Shown here piece by piece: positions 9,901 through 18,893 of a stretch of DNA of 64,000 nucleotides (its first letter is position 1; each line of letters starts with the position of its first letter). Location of the stretch: NCBI RefSeq assembly GCF_001654845.1, contig NZ_LXES01000009.1, positions 1 through 64,000 of the forward strand, written 5' to 3'. Origin of the DNA: Enterobacter soli ATCC BAA-2102 (lineage in GTDB: Bacteria; Pseudomonadota; Gammaproteobacteria; Enterobacterales; Enterobacteriaceae). The position numbers and the translations under genes are program-made. Below the pieces are notes generated by a model, which worked only from the letters and a program-made list of their open reading frames with translations, had not been told where the DNA came from and made no database searches.

Positions 9901-10584
9901 GTCCAGAAGATGCTGCAGTAATCGCCTGCCCCGATGGTGCTCTTTGTCTTTATCGTGTTCATCTTGCTGGAAGAATTCCCCGGGAGGATCGATCAGAACA
10001 GCAGACTGGGTCAAGAACAGCCCCAGCGATTTAAGCGCTTTGCCATCGGACATCTCTCGCTTCAGCTCACTCTGGAAGTTGAGCGGAATAACCTGATCGG
10101 ATTTGCGGATCAGGGTACTTTTGCCACTGATACTCTCCCCTATCATCATGTACCAGGGGCGGCTGTACATGGCATTTTTGAGGTGGCTACGCTGGGAATA
10201 GTGCTGCAGCCATTCATCAAGAAAACGCGCCTGATGGTCGATACTCGCCTGATAAGGCAGGTTTTCTGCTGCCTGTTGACCGGGTAAGGCACGCTGCACT
10301 TGTTTATAGAGATACCAACTGACGGCACTCAGCCCCAGCAGCAAAAGAAGCAACGTTGCCACAATGCGATTGCCTGCCGATCCCAGCGGTTTTATTTCTC
10401 CCCATGTCCACAGAGGCCCCCATAACCAAATGGCAAGCAGCCCCATTCCCCATATCAACCAGAGTAACGTCAAAGACAATGAAAAACGGGGTAACAGAGG
10501 TTTAAGTTGTAATAATTTGCCTGCGAATACCTTCATTGCCCGCAATGGAGACAGCCAGCTGGCGATTTTATTTATAAAATACAT
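6925..10584 (-). CDS. tssM: T6SS membrane complex protein TssM (IcmF/VasK)
   Basis: A 1219-residue inner-membrane protein of IcmF type. Two transmembrane segments lie near residues 36-58 and 74-93, then a cytoplasmic NTPase-like domain with a Walker A motif GESISGKS at 149-156, a third membrane span near 475, and a long periplasmic part ending in the C-terminal beta domain that contacts TssJ. With TssL and TssJ it forms the envelope-spanning channel that docks the baseplate. Spacing to tssA is 6 bases. The Walker A loop departs from the usual GPPGAGKT but keeps the lysine and serine. The length is normal for TssM. Confidence 0.97.
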   Translation of the reverse strand: MYFINKIASWLSPLRAMKVFAGKLLQLKPLLPRFSLSLTLLWLIWGMGLLAIWLWGPLWTWGEIKPLGSAGNRIVATLLLLLLGLSAVSWYLYKQVQRALPGQQAAENLPYQASIDHQARFLDEWLQHYSQRSHLKNAMYSRPWYMMIGESISGKSTLIRKSDQVIPLNFQSELKREMSDGKALKSLGLFLTQSAVLIDPPGEFFQQDEHDKDKEHHRGRRLLQHLLDWLITHRPRQPLNGVVLTINIQELMAMTAENRRMWAQRWQTQILALSDRFACRVPVYIVINKIDVLNGFEAIYPALSQQMRNKTLGVSFSLEAEQGDSWRKELKVFWEEWQQNLNQLMPEQMINGTTIDLRTALFCFIGQLSALQAVTVETINDLLRHYNRDPGRQMLIRGLYFTSAIQQNRRSDFFQDAIAERYGLRTTTQGVWQPKDNQSGYFLHDLFSNTLFSEPNLAGENYEFTRLRRHQLTLATVIAGGVALSLLSGWYYYYLKNYRAGEIALKKVETFQKIGSPDVSKPLGADWLPHMDIIRDATLSYGDYHEKNSLFSDMGLYQGDRIGQLVEKTYLRFLTQRFLPQLMTDLQKQLEAAPDNRDEKLALLRIMRMLEDKSGRSIPLVEEYMRGRWQNAFTGQREVQERLMQHLDYALQHTDWAGDRRKGDRDAIKAWEPFVGHVQSAQRELSRLPLYQRVYQNLGIKAREQLPPDLDLRTEIGAQFDTVFVADEEALLKIPQFWTRYGLGHYLTTQMGRLVDITRLDAWVLKLTEHTDYSEADKREIQRQITDRYVGDYVSRWRNALTNLSIRPFADISEATDALDAVLNNGQPIWRALLLLRDNTQTQLQAAIVDPDIPVAGSAKKEQKVAQVLNIAQKNTLEQMENQPDYILLNRIGRSFTEQKALVEHSDDQNGQLRQAYNALTAMNAELHRISNAPEPGKAALLLVQMRFQQNNADTFFTAKQMSRNLSDPLGRWVGQLADNSWETVMGLALQSLEKEWSGKVVTPFLSQLADKYPFNRRATKDVALSDMERFFAPDGVIDSFYKDNLKVFVEGRASAVDGKSVIRPEIVRSLQQADKIRSIFFSKQNGFSIQYAISPIELSANKRRAVLNLDGQLIDYTQGNPTTAHLVWPNAMRSGNESKITLVPNAVGASPRSIGYSGPWATFHILDKGELTSIQDGSFDIRFTVDGGAVSYRVYMDASDNPFAGDIFSQFTLMDQLY

Positions 10585-10590
10585 GAATAA

Positions 10591-11991
10591 TTACTCCAGT
10601 CCCTGTGAAGTGTCAGAATTATATTTCTTCAGAAAAGTCATTAATGAAGGTTCCCACTCCTCAAGTGAGAGTGTGCGAATACTTTTCCAGAGCGAGCAGA
10701 ATTGATGCTGGGCGAGTTCACTTAAGCCGGCTTCCTCCAGCAGTCTCGCAGTAGTGAGTTGGTTATAAAAATAAAAGCGAGGATCGGCGTGTGTTCCTTT
10801 CTTCTGAATATCTTCAAGTTTGTTTAGCGCGGCCTGTAGGCCATTTAGATGAAATTCTTGCCAGAGTGATTCATCATCATTTATCGCCAGTTTGTGACGC
10901 TCTCTCTCTTTTTCTGCATCCATAATCCAGAGGCAAGTATCAGGACTGGCAAAAGATGTCCCATCACTGAATTGCAGTTTCTCAATACCGGGAAGCCTGT
11001 TAATCAGCCTCGCCACGTTTTCCCGAATGGCCAGGGCCACTTCATGATAACCACACTGCTCAGCACTTTGAGAAGAGAGATAATGCCCATCAAACCACCA
11101 GGGGGCGAGGGTCAGGCTAGTTTCAATCTCTTTCCAGACGTGCGGATCGGTGACCATTCTGTTGCGATAATCAGACACACGGTCCGAAGAGACAGCTGCA
11201 AGCTGCGTTTTGGTCCCGTCTTTGCTCGCCGGAGCACTATTCAGGTTCCCCCAAATGGCATGACGACGAACCAGATAGCCAACCGGATCAGCAGGATGGG
11301 ATTCGCACAGCAGGTCGGCCACTTTAAGTAGGCTTTGTCGCCACGCTCTTTCCGAGTCAGAAGCGATTTCAAAGCTCGCTGTGGCTGACGGGATTAACGA
11401 AGAGACTGTCGGCTTAGTCTGCTGCACCTCCACCTCTTTCCTGACGAAAGCATCACTCGCCGATCGGTCATAGATCTGCATAAGCGAACTCACCTCAGAT
11501 GACAGGGTTGCATCAAAAGAAGAAAGCATTTCCGATAAAGAGTGCATCGTCTCGCGGAATTGTTTTCTTTCAGCCTCATCACATCGCGATGAGAAGTACC
11601 CGGCCACGCCTTCAAAACGCTTCAAGACCTGTTGTAAAAGCCGGCCCCTTATCCGGGCATCTTGCGGCCAGGCGGTGGAGGCAAAATGACGTAAATAACC
11701 GGTCAGTAATACGCTTGCCAGCACCACCTGTTCGGGATGTCCACCGTGCTGAAGCGTGCGCAACAAATGAATGACGATCCGAAAATCTTTACTTTCCCGC
11801 TCCAGCAGGACCAGGCAATTCTCCTGAATGCGAGGAATATCAACTTGTTCATGGGTAAGTGAACCCAATCTTGCAATACCGCTATCAACCTCTTCCCATA
11901 AAGGCGCTTCTTCGTTGACTTTTGCCGTCGTTTTTTCCTCCGACAACGGGGCCAGGATCCGCTGCAGCCAGGGGTGATTGTTTAATGTCAT
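10591..11991 (-). CDS. tssA: T6SS protein TssA (VasJ/ImpA type)
   Basis: A 466-residue protein. The N-terminus (HPWLQRILAPLSEE) and the helical region with the GYLRHFASTAWPQDARIRGR segment match the ImpA N-terminal domain. The C-terminal half (PWWFDGHYLSSQSAEQCGY, then helices) matches the VasJ domain. TssA organises baseplate docking and polymerisation of the Hcp tube and sheath. I chose the ATG at 11991; an upstream in-frame start at 12039 would run back into vasI. The order vasI-tssA-tssM is that of V. cholerae VCA0118-0120. Confidence 0.92.
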   Translation of the reverse strand: MTLNNHPWLQRILAPLSEEKTTAKVNEEAPLWEEVDSGIARLGSLTHEQVDIPRIQENCLVLLERESKDFRIVIHLLRTLQHGGHPEQVVLASVLLTGYLRHFASTAWPQDARIRGRLLQQVLKRFEGVAGYFSSRCDEAERKQFRETMHSLSEMLSSFDATLSSEVSSLMQIYDRSASDAFVRKEVEVQQTKPTVSSLIPSATASFEIASDSERAWRQSLLKVADLLCESHPADPVGYLVRRHAIWGNLNSAPASKDGTKTQLAAVSSDRVSDYRNRMVTDPHVWKEIETSLTLAPWWFDGHYLSSQSAEQCGYHEVALAIRENVARLINRLPGIEKLQFSDGTSFASPDTCLWIMDAEKERERHKLAINDDESLWQEFHLNGLQAALNKLEDIQKKGTHADPRFYFYNQLTTARLLEEAGLSELAQHQFCSLWKSIRTLSLEEWEPSLMTFLKKYNSDTSQGLE

Positions 11992-12007
11992 CGCTTTTTT
12001 CTCAATT

Positions 12008-12685
12008 TCACCAGTGGCATGCCTGACGCAAAGGCTCAAGCGCCTGCTTCAGGCCATCAATACGAAACCGCAGGTCATTCAGCGCAGGTTGATCTGATGA
12101 AATGACCAGCTCTTTCGCGCCAAACAGCTGCTGTATTTCCGCAATACCCTGTAGTCCTCGGCTTGCTTCCAGCCGGTATCCGCTTCCTCGCCAGAACCAG
12201 CGGCTGGTGAGCACGTTACCATCAGCATGCATTTCCAGTATCTGGTCACCGTTCCCCTGTGGAGCCGTAAACGCGATTTGCATGCGAGTAATATTCTCTA
12301 TGCAACTGATGGCAAATATCGCCCGTGCCGGATAGTTGCCATTGCCGGGCACCGTCAACATCACTACCCCGACTGCCCCCCCTGTATTGGATGTTTTGAG
12401 TATCATTACGGGATCGCTTGCCTGACGTTGTTTTTCCTGCTCCATAATTTGCAACCAATAGCGGTCAGGCCTGACAGCCTGATTCGTTTTAATTTCAGGG
12501 TGCCACGCCTCGTCATAACACTGAAGACGAGGTAATGGAGACGATTGCTGGCGACAGGCCAGCAGAGCCGTTTTTACCTCATTCGTAAATGATGATTCCG
12601 CTGTCGCTTTTTCTGCGACTGCCGAACAAGGAGTATTAATAAATAAGAGAAAAAATATCATTGCCATGAATGCTTTTAATTTCAT
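12008..12685 (-). CDS. vasI: T6SS-associated protein VasI/TagO type, secreted
   Basis: A 225-residue protein with a Sec signal peptide (MKLKAFMAMIFFLLF..CSAVAEK). The mature part has a cysteine-containing segment ALLACRQQSSPLPRLQCYDE, typical of the VasI/TagO (DUF3157-like) family, and a beta-rich domain. The ATG at 12685 overlaps the stop of the vasH-type gene in an ATGA arrangement, which favours this start over one 24 bases upstream. The molecular role is not established; members sit between vasH and tssA in V. cholerae-type clusters and are expected in the periplasm. Confidence 0.85.
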   Translation of the reverse strand: MKLKAFMAMIFFLLFINTPCSAVAEKATAESSFTNEVKTALLACRQQSSPLPRLQCYDEAWHPEIKTNQAVRPDRYWLQIMEQEKQRQASDPVMILKTSNTGGAVGVVMLTVPGNGNYPARAIFAISCIENITRMQIAFTAPQGNGDQILEMHADGNVLTSRWFWRGSGYRLEASRGLQGIAEIQQLFGAKELVISSDQPALNDLRFRIDGLKQALEPLRQACHW

Positions 12686-14121
12686 CGCACTATCCCTGAT
12701 TTTTTGCACTTCATATCCAGTGAACGTCTTGATATTGAGAGACTGGTGGCCGTCCTTTCTTTATCAAAATTATATTTTTCCAGACGCTGACGTAAAACTA
12801 TCGTTTCGTAACGAGCCAGAATAGTTTTGAGCGAGCCGGAATCATGATTTTCAAATAAGGGAGAAAAAATACTGGCAGGACGACTGATTGTTTTCTCTCT
12901 GAGGGCCTTGTATCCGCCAGCCATACCGTTACTTTTCACCCGAGAAATATAGTCATGGAGAATATTTTCCATTTCTCTTATATTTCCCGGATAAGAATAT
13001 TGGGTCAAAGACTCAACCACTTCCTCAGTTAAATAAAAATCACCAGGAAGCCCTTGCTGATTTTCGGTTAAAAAACGCTCTACAATTTTTTTAATATCCT
13101 GTCGTTGCTCCCGTAAAGGTGGGAGGTAAATTTCACTCCCGGCAATCCGGTGATAAAAACCGGCGTGCTTGCTTTTCCATTCTTCGCGATCCTGGCTGGT
13201 GAAAATAAGCTTCAGATGAACATTCCCGGCGTCTCGCCCATCCGTACTGAGTACCTCATTGGTATCAAGAAAATGCTGTAAATATCCGTGCCAGCGTGGC
13301 GCTAGCCTGTCAATGTTTTCGAGCAGTAAAAATCCCCGGTGAGCTTTTACTAAGGCGCTTCCGGAAACATTTTTCTCGCCAAATATCTTTACGCCCTGCC
13401 ATTCCTCGGAAAGTACTGCGCAATCCAGATTGACGAAGGGAGCCTGTCCTGTGGAATAGCGGTGCAAATAATGGGCGAGCCAGGTTTTGCCAGTTCCCTT
13501 TTCCCCAACAATCAGTACTGGCTTTCCGAGGGACAATGCCTCTACAACATGTTGGAGACAATCGCCCGAAACGCGCCATGGCAGGGTTTCCGCAGCTTGC
13601 GTGCATTGAGCTGGCTCAATCTGGGCGTCAGTCTTTTTCAGTTCCCTTGAACGGATCAAGAATACTTGCAGTAAAGATGAAAACTGGCTTTCAACATTGA
13701 GCAATGCTTCGAGAGTTATAGCGGGTGCCAGTATCGCCCAAACACCCCATACTCTTCCCTGCCCCTCCAGCAGGGGAATCGCATACAGCCCGCATTCCCC
13801 GTTCTGGCGTAATACCAGGTCCCGAAATTTTGGATGTTCAATCCTTGCACCATAATTAAGCGATAGCCAAACAGCAGGTTTGGCGTTTCGAATAACCTGC
13901 GCCAGAGGATGTCTGAAGTCGTCAACTCTCAGATGTAGAGAGGCAGCCTTTTCATCGGTAACCTGGCAAGCGATCTCAGATCCCGGGAAAGGGATCACAC
14001 CAAGGATTTGGCTTCCGCCGGGAGCCAGCATGGCAATCTTGCTGGCAAAACATGCCAAAAGATCGTCCAGTTGCTGACAGGCAAGCAAATCCAGGATCGC
14101 GGGCAGCGCTGGCTCAGGCAT
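12682..14121 (-). CDS. vasH: VasH-like AAA+ regulator with degenerate sigma-54 interaction motifs
   Basis: A 479-residue protein with a GAF-like N-terminal part (about 1-160), a AAA+ domain (about 185-390) and a Fis-type helix-turn-helix at the C-terminus (TATSLSISRRSLDMKCKKSG). Walker A GEKGTGKT is intact at 206-213, and an arginine-finger-like FYHRIAGSEIYLPPLRE is present. The segment between IFG and Walker B is shortened, so no GAFTGA loop can be read. Walker B, normally LFLDEI, reads LLLENI, losing both acidic catalytic residues. In V. cholerae VasH is a sigma-54 activator that drives hcp expression; here canonical sigma-54 remodelling seems doubtful. It overlaps clpV by one base and vasI by four. 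Confidence 0.9.
   Translation of the reverse strand: MPEPALPAILDLLACQQLDDLLACFASKIAMLAPGGSQILGVIPFPGSEIACQVTDEKAASLHLRVDDFRHPLAQVIRNAKPAVWLSLNYGARIEHPKFRDLVLRQNGECGLYAIPLLEGQGRVWGVWAILAPAITLEALLNVESQFSSLLQVFLIRSRELKKTDAQIEPAQCTQAAETLPWRVSGDCLQHVVEALSLGKPVLIVGEKGTGKTWLAHYLHRYSTGQAPFVNLDCAVLSEEWQGVKIFGEKNVSGSALVKAHRGFLLLENIDRLAPRWHGYLQHFLDTNEVLSTDGRDAGNVHLKLIFTSQDREEWKSKHAGFYHRIAGSEIYLPPLREQRQDIKKIVERFLTENQQGLPGDFYLTEEVVESLTQYSYPGNIREMENILHDYISRVKSNGMAGGYKALREKTISRPASIFSPLFENHDSGSLKTILARYETIVLRQRLEKYNFDKERTATSLSISRRSLDMKCKKSGIVR
13312..13389 (-). other. Degenerate GAFTGA/Walker B segment of the VasH-like regulator
   Basis: This stretch encodes residues 245-270 of the AAA+ domain. Canonical sigma-54 activators have LFGHEKGAFTGA, then about 15 residues, then GTLFLDEI. 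Here IFGEKNVSGSALVKAHRG is followed directly by FLLLENI. By eye alignment about nine residues of the L1 loop are missing, and the Walker B Asp-Glu pair is Glu-Asn. The reading frame is continuous on both sides, so this is not a frameshift. Confidence 0.75.
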
Positions 14122-16715
14122 TAGCTTTCGACCTCAACGGTGAAATTATTCGCCTCAATGCCAAAATGTATACGGCTGATAGTATCGCCGTGGGAAAGTT
14201 TTTGTAAAATCACCATGGAAACAGGCGGCAGTAGTGCTCCGTCTATTACAGACTCCAGCATTCGAGCGCCATTTTCTTTGCGGGTTGCCCGGTCAAAAAT
14301 CTCCTGATATACCGCCTCGTCAATAATAATTTCCGCGTTAAATCGTGTGGATAATTTATTCGACAACTCAGCAAGCTTGCTGCGAATAATGGACACCAAT
14401 ATCTCACTGCCTAACGGGAGGAAAGGTACAGTTTCCATACGTGCAAGTAAGGCCGGTTTGAAGAATGCAGCCAGTTCTGGATAGAGCGCATCAGGTATCT
14501 GCTCCGGACTATCACTCATTTCAACGATGGTCTGGTAACCCAGATTTGATGTCAGGAAAAAGGCGATATTCTTGCAATCAATAAGCTGCCCTTCGCCATC
14601 CGCCATCTCCCCTTTATCAAAGGCTTGATAGAATAAATTCAGCACGTCTGGATGCGCTTTTTCGACTTCATCCAGCAGCACAACCGAATAGGGCTTTTTA
14701 CGTATAGCCTCTGTCAGGATCCCGCCTTCGCCGTACCCAACGTAGCCAGGAGGAGAGCCAATAAGCCTTGAAACAGTGTGCTTCTCCTGAAATTCCGACA
14801 TATTGATGGTCGTTAACCAGGCATTCCCCCCAAAAAGGAGTTCGGTGAGTTGTAACACGGTTTCTGTTTTACCGACACCGCTTGGCCCCACCAGCAAAAA
14901 AGCGCCCAGGGGACGTCCGGTTCGCCTTAAATCTGCACGCGCGGTTAATAAATGTCGATGAAGATGCCCAATGGCAAGATCCTGACCTTTAATGGTTTTA
15001 GAAAGGAAATCAGGAAGTTCTGTGATAACTTTCAGCTCATTTTGCGTGATCTGCTGTAGAGGTACGCCCGTCCATTCAGCGATGACCGCCGAAATCTGAT
15101 CTTTGTCGACATGTGTTGAAAGGCACTTCTGCGTTTTTTGTAACGTAATCAGCTGCGCTTCACGATCCGCTAATTGCAATGCGGTATCGGAAGATGCTTC
15201 TTCTTTAAGGAGAGACTGGCGCAAGGAGATTATTTCTGAAACCAGTGTCTTCTGGCTATCCCACTGCTTTTCAAGGATTTCCCGTTCGGTCTGGAGACGT
15301 TGACGCAATGAAAAAAGCTCACCCAGGCGTTCCGCATATTCGTTTAGTCCTATGCGCTGCTCACGTTCAATATGATGAATTTCTTGTTCCGTTTCTTTCA
15401 ATCGGGTTTCAAGCCGGGTGAACTCTCGGGGTGGAGCCGTCAGGTTAATGGCGCAGCGCGCACAGGCGGTATCAAGAACATCGATAGCTTTATCAGGAAG
15501 TTGTCGGCCTGAAATATAACGAGCACTTAATTGAACTGCAGCGACCAGCGCCTCGTCATCAACAAGAACGTTATGCGCGATTTCATAACGAGCCACCAAC
15601 CCCCGGAGAATGGTTGTTGCCTGAGCGAGATCAGGTTCGTTGACTTTTACAAGCTGGAAGCGTCGGGTTAATGCCGCGTCTTTCTCAATGTATTTTTTGT
15701 ACTCCCGCCAGGTCGTGGCAGCGATTGTTTTTAACTCCCCTCTGGCCAGCGCGGGCTTGAGTAAGTTTGAAACATCCAGCCCTCCCTGCGTATTGCCCGC
15801 ACCTATCAGAGTATGCGCTTCATCAATAAACAAAATGACTGGCATTGGCGCATCAAAGATTTCCTGCATGATCCCTTTGAATCTCTTCTCAAACTCTCCT
15901 TTAACTGAGGCTCCCGCTTGCATCGCCCCCAGATCCAACGAAAGCACTACCGTTCCTTTAAGCTGGTCTGGTACCTGGTTCGCAACGATGCGAATAGCCA
16001 ATCCTTCAATCAGCGCACTTTTCCCCACGCCAGCTTCACCGACAACAATGGGATTGTTTTTGCGACGACGACAAAGAATATCGATCATCAGGTCTATCTC
16101 TTCATCCCGACATAAAACGGGGTCGAGCCGGTTCTCACGTGCAGCCTCGGTTATATCGGTAGTAAAGCGAGAAAGTAGCGAGCCCTCTCCACCAACATTG
16201 ACCGGAGTAGTTACGGATAAGGGAGAATCAGTAGTACTATTCTCAGCGGAATCCTTTGTGATTTGATTAAGTCTGGCAGTCAACTGCTCACGGTGTATTC
16301 CTTCGATTAGGCGGCAAAAATCAACCGGAAGGTAGCGATGACGATGTGTCAGCAAAACCAAAAACAAGGCTCCGCTACGCAGCTCTTTATGATTCAGCTC
16401 CGTCGACGCCAGTAACCAGCTATCCTGTAACCATTCGATAAGCAATGGTGAAAATGAAGGGTATGACTGCGGATAGTCAGTACGATCGAGAGGACTAACA
16501 TGTAATAAAGATTCTGCGCGCCCGACATCGATACCATATTCATCAAATATGAACCGAATATCGCAAAGAGGAGCGTCAATTAATTCATTTAATAAATGAA
16601 TTACACTAATTTCAGTTGCATGCTGATTAACACTCGCCGCCGCGGCCTGTTCAAGAGCACGACGAACGAGAGGATGCAACCGTTCTACAAGAGCGGCTAT
16701 TTCAATCCTAATCAT
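14121..16715 (-). CDS. clpV: T6SS sheath-disassembly ATPase ClpV (TssH)
   Basis: An 864-residue Hsp100 ATPase. It has a ClpN-like N-domain (1-150), a first AAA+ domain with Walker A GEAGVGKS (226-233) and Walker B LFIDEAH (295-301), a coiled-coil middle domain (about 430-540), and a second AAA+ domain with Walker A GPSGVGKT (610-617) and Walker B VVLLDEVEKAHPD. The specialised N-terminal helix and the lack of a ClpP-binding loop are family features of ClpV rather than ClpB. It pulls TssC from contracted sheaths so that subunits can be reused. It is preceded by tssL and followed by the vasH-type gene with a one-base overlap. Confidence 0.97.
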   Translation of the reverse strand: MIRIEIAALVERLHPLVRRALEQAAAASVNQHATEISVIHLLNELIDAPLCDIRFIFDEYGIDVGRAESLLHVSPLDRTDYPQSYPSFSPLLIEWLQDSWLLASTELNHKELRSGALFLVLLTHRHRYLPVDFCRLIEGIHREQLTARLNQITKDSAENSTTDSPLSVTTPVNVGGEGSLLSRFTTDITEAARENRLDPVLCRDEEIDLMIDILCRRRKNNPIVVGEAGVGKSALIEGLAIRIVANQVPDQLKGTVVLSLDLGAMQAGASVKGEFEKRFKGIMQEIFDAPMPVILFIDEAHTLIGAGNTQGGLDVSNLLKPALARGELKTIAATTWREYKKYIEKDAALTRRFQLVKVNEPDLAQATTILRGLVARYEIAHNVLVDDEALVAAVQLSARYISGRQLPDKAIDVLDTACARCAINLTAPPREFTRLETRLKETEQEIHHIEREQRIGLNEYAERLGELFSLRQRLQTEREILEKQWDSQKTLVSEIISLRQSLLKEEASSDTALQLADREAQLITLQKTQKCLSTHVDKDQISAVIAEWTGVPLQQITQNELKVITELPDFLSKTIKGQDLAIGHLHRHLLTARADLRRTGRPLGAFLLVGPSGVGKTETVLQLTELLFGGNAWLTTINMSEFQEKHTVSRLIGSPPGYVGYGEGGILTEAIRKKPYSVVLLDEVEKAHPDVLNLFYQAFDKGEMADGEGQLIDCKNIAFFLTSNLGYQTIVEMSDSPEQIPDALYPELAAFFKPALLARMETVPFLPLGSEILVSIIRSKLAELSNKLSTRFNAEIIIDEAVYQEIFDRATRKENGARMLESVIDGALLPPVSMVILQKLSHGDTISRIHFGIEANNFTVEVES

Positions 16716-16757
16716 TTTTATCTCTTACATAATGTTGTTATGAAATCACTGATTGTT

Positions 16758-17546
16758 CTACTGCAATAAAATATCCAGTCTATCTATGATATTTTCTGTC
16801 TGAATATGTAGTTGCCAGTTGAACAGTAAAAATCCCGCCAACGCGATAAACACCATCATCCAGATAATTTTCTTTACCGATAAAAGCCCATGCAGTCGAT
16901 ATTTCTTTTCTCTTGCCGTAGAGCCAACGTGAATTACCGTGTTGCTGAGAAGCGCGGTACGTTCTGCAGGTTGCTGCGGACTTACGCTTTGCAACTTCTG
17001 ATGTATAAGCCGCAGAATACGCTCACGCTCTTCCTGATATTGCACCGTCATCCGGTAACGCCCCTGAAAACCCAGGCACAAGCAAAGATGAATAAACTCA
17101 AGCAAATCATGGTAGCGTGAGGGCTCGAGTAATAATCGGTTGATGAGTTGATAACATTTTTCTCCGCCCCAGGTTTCACTGTGAAAACGAACCAGCAAAG
17201 TATGCTGAGCCCAGCATTCAATTCCCCAGGGACGGGCCATAACCATTTCGTCAATAAATGTGCAGAAGAAATAACTCCAGGAAATCAAAATCCCTGGCTC
17301 ATAGCGTTCCGCTTCAAGGTGCAACAATATGTGGCGAATATCCTGCTCAATCAGATCAATAAGTTTTTTATCATCAGGGGGTTCAAGTAATGATTTAACC
17401 CGAACAGTAAAACCCAGCAAAGGAGACGACTCTCTGATTAGCGGATTGGGATGGTTAATCATTCCAGAAAGGTCACCCACCGCTCCCGACGCCGGTATGT
17501 TCCTTAAGCCGTTATCTTGAGCAAACGTAGTGTGTGTGGCATTCAT
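16758..17546 (-). CDS. tssL: T6SS membrane protein TssL (IcmH/DotU)
   Basis: A 262-residue protein of the DotU/IcmH family. The cytoplasmic helical domain contains EAERYEPGILISWSYFFCTFIDEMVM and WGGEKCYQLINRLL, with LLEFIHLCLCLGFQGRYR, all family hallmarks. A single transmembrane helix near the C-terminus (about 230-248) makes it tail-anchored. No OmpA-like peptidoglycan-binding domain is fused, so anchoring to the wall must come from elsewhere. It forms the inner-membrane base with TssM and contacts the baseplate through TssK. It lies 6 bases after tssK. Confidence 0.96.
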   Translation of the reverse strand: MNATHTTFAQDNGLRNIPASGAVGDLSGMINHPNPLIRESSPLLGFTVRVKSLLEPPDDKKLIDLIEQDIRHILLHLEAERYEPGILISWSYFFCTFIDEMVMARPWGIECWAQHTLLVRFHSETWGGEKCYQLINRLLLEPSRYHDLLEFIHLCLCLGFQGRYRMTVQYQEERERILRLIHQKLQSVSPQQPAERTALLSNTVIHVGSTAREKKYRLHGLLSVKKIIWMMVFIALAGFLLFNWQLHIQTENIIDRLDILLQ

Positions 17547-17552
17547 TTAAAT

Positions 17553-18893
17553 TTATCTCCTGATAGCCCAGAATTGCATATCTAGCTCTGGGAACTTCCC
17601 GCCGATGTGAAAAGCAAACCCGGTATTTGTCCCCACTCTCGGCCAGTAAGGGCTCTGGCGATCTAAAGAGAAATAGATATAGCCATTATGGTATGGCAAC
17701 TGACGAGGCGAGGTGGCAAGCGGACGCAGAGGGATACCATGCGTATGCGTGCTGACCAGTTTCATAATCGCTTCAGGTGTTGCGATTTTACTTTGCTGAA
17801 CAAATTGCTTACTCAAAATATCAAGAGGCATGTTCGCTTTCACTGCAAGGACAAAATCTGCATCCCGGAGCAGCTCTTCTTGCGTAACCGCAGCAACAAA
17901 GACGCCAAAGCGTTGCTCAATTAACTGCAAAGACTGTGCCCGAGGTGAAAGAACGGTGCTCAGCGCCTGTCGAAGTGCCAGCATTAATGGCTGGAAACTA
18001 CGCTGCAAATCATCATGGAAATAGCGCGGGATGCTCCTGGGCAATCGGCTAAGATCGGTAAACGTCATTAATTCACCGCAAAACCCGGATAACAGAGTGA
18101 ACAGATGTTCGGGGTGCACAACCGCTCGGCTGTTTAAATGTTCAAGAACGGGTTGTGTGCGATTTAAAAGCTGCAGCAGCATAAATTCAGCAACATCAGC
18201 GACGCCCTGCTGACCCGGAGATCCAATCCTGTCCGCCAGATTTTTTGCTCGCTCACCAACCAGACCGGTGACTTCAGACAAGAAGCTTTTCAAATGCGTG
18301 ACGGTATTAATGGTTAAGCAGGTGGGGATAAAATGCGGATCCAGCAGCAAGCTCCCGTCAGGTCTCTTATCCGCAATTCGCGCAACAGGGAGCGACGCAA
18401 ACGTGCTTCTGTCATCACTTTCCAGCATCAGCCGCAGGTTAACTTTTGCGACATTTACTGCCGCTATTTCTGCACTCTGAGAATAAAGATCGCGGACAGA
18501 CTCAAGACACGCCTGATAACGCGTCCGGCTTCCGTTATGCTCCAGAGAAGTATTTATCTCAAGGATATGATCGCTCGCCAAAGGCACCGCGAGATAAACG
18601 ACTTGCCCAACCAGATTAGCCTCTGAGACTTGCAACGGAAGGGGAAGCACATCTTCATAAGGTAAGCTAAAGAATGTCCCATCGGGCATGATGCCTGAAG
18701 CAGTAACAAGCGTGATGCGACCAAAGCCTAAGTGATCTTCGTTAATTTTTAACTCAGATACACCGTAAAAATGCTCAGTTAAAGCTGAAAGCGAAGCATA
18801 AAGCAGATAATCATTATGCCTTTGCTGCTGCTGAAAATGTTGGGGTTTAATAAATAACCCTTCCCCCCAGACAATTCGGTTGCGGGTTAACAT
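17553..18893 (-). CDS. tssK: T6SS baseplate protein TssK (VasE/ImpJ)
   Basis: A 446-residue protein beginning NRIVWGEGLFIKPQHFQQQQRH, the signature start of TssK. Family segments also include FVLAVKANMP and the C-terminal head region YFSLDRQSPYW. TssK trimers link the baseplate to the TssL-TssM membrane complex. The start codon overlaps the tssJ stop by one base. Length is normal and no disruption is visible. Confidence 0.97.
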   Translation of the reverse strand: MLTRNRIVWGEGLFIKPQHFQQQQRHNDYLLYASLSALTEHFYGVSELKINEDHLGFGRITLVTASGIMPDGTFFSLPYEDVLPLPLQVSEANLVGQVVYLAVPLASDHILEINTSLEHNGSRTRYQACLESVRDLYSQSAEIAAVNVAKVNLRLMLESDDRSTFASLPVARIADKRPDGSLLLDPHFIPTCLTINTVTHLKSFLSEVTGLVGERAKNLADRIGSPGQQGVADVAEFMLLQLLNRTQPVLEHLNSRAVVHPEHLFTLLSGFCGELMTFTDLSRLPRSIPRYFHDDLQRSFQPLMLALRQALSTVLSPRAQSLQLIEQRFGVFVAAVTQEELLRDADFVLAVKANMPLDILSKQFVQQSKIATPEAIMKLVSTHTHGIPLRPLATSPRQLPYHNGYIYFSLDRQSPYWPRVGTNTGFAFHIGGKFPELDMQFWAIRR

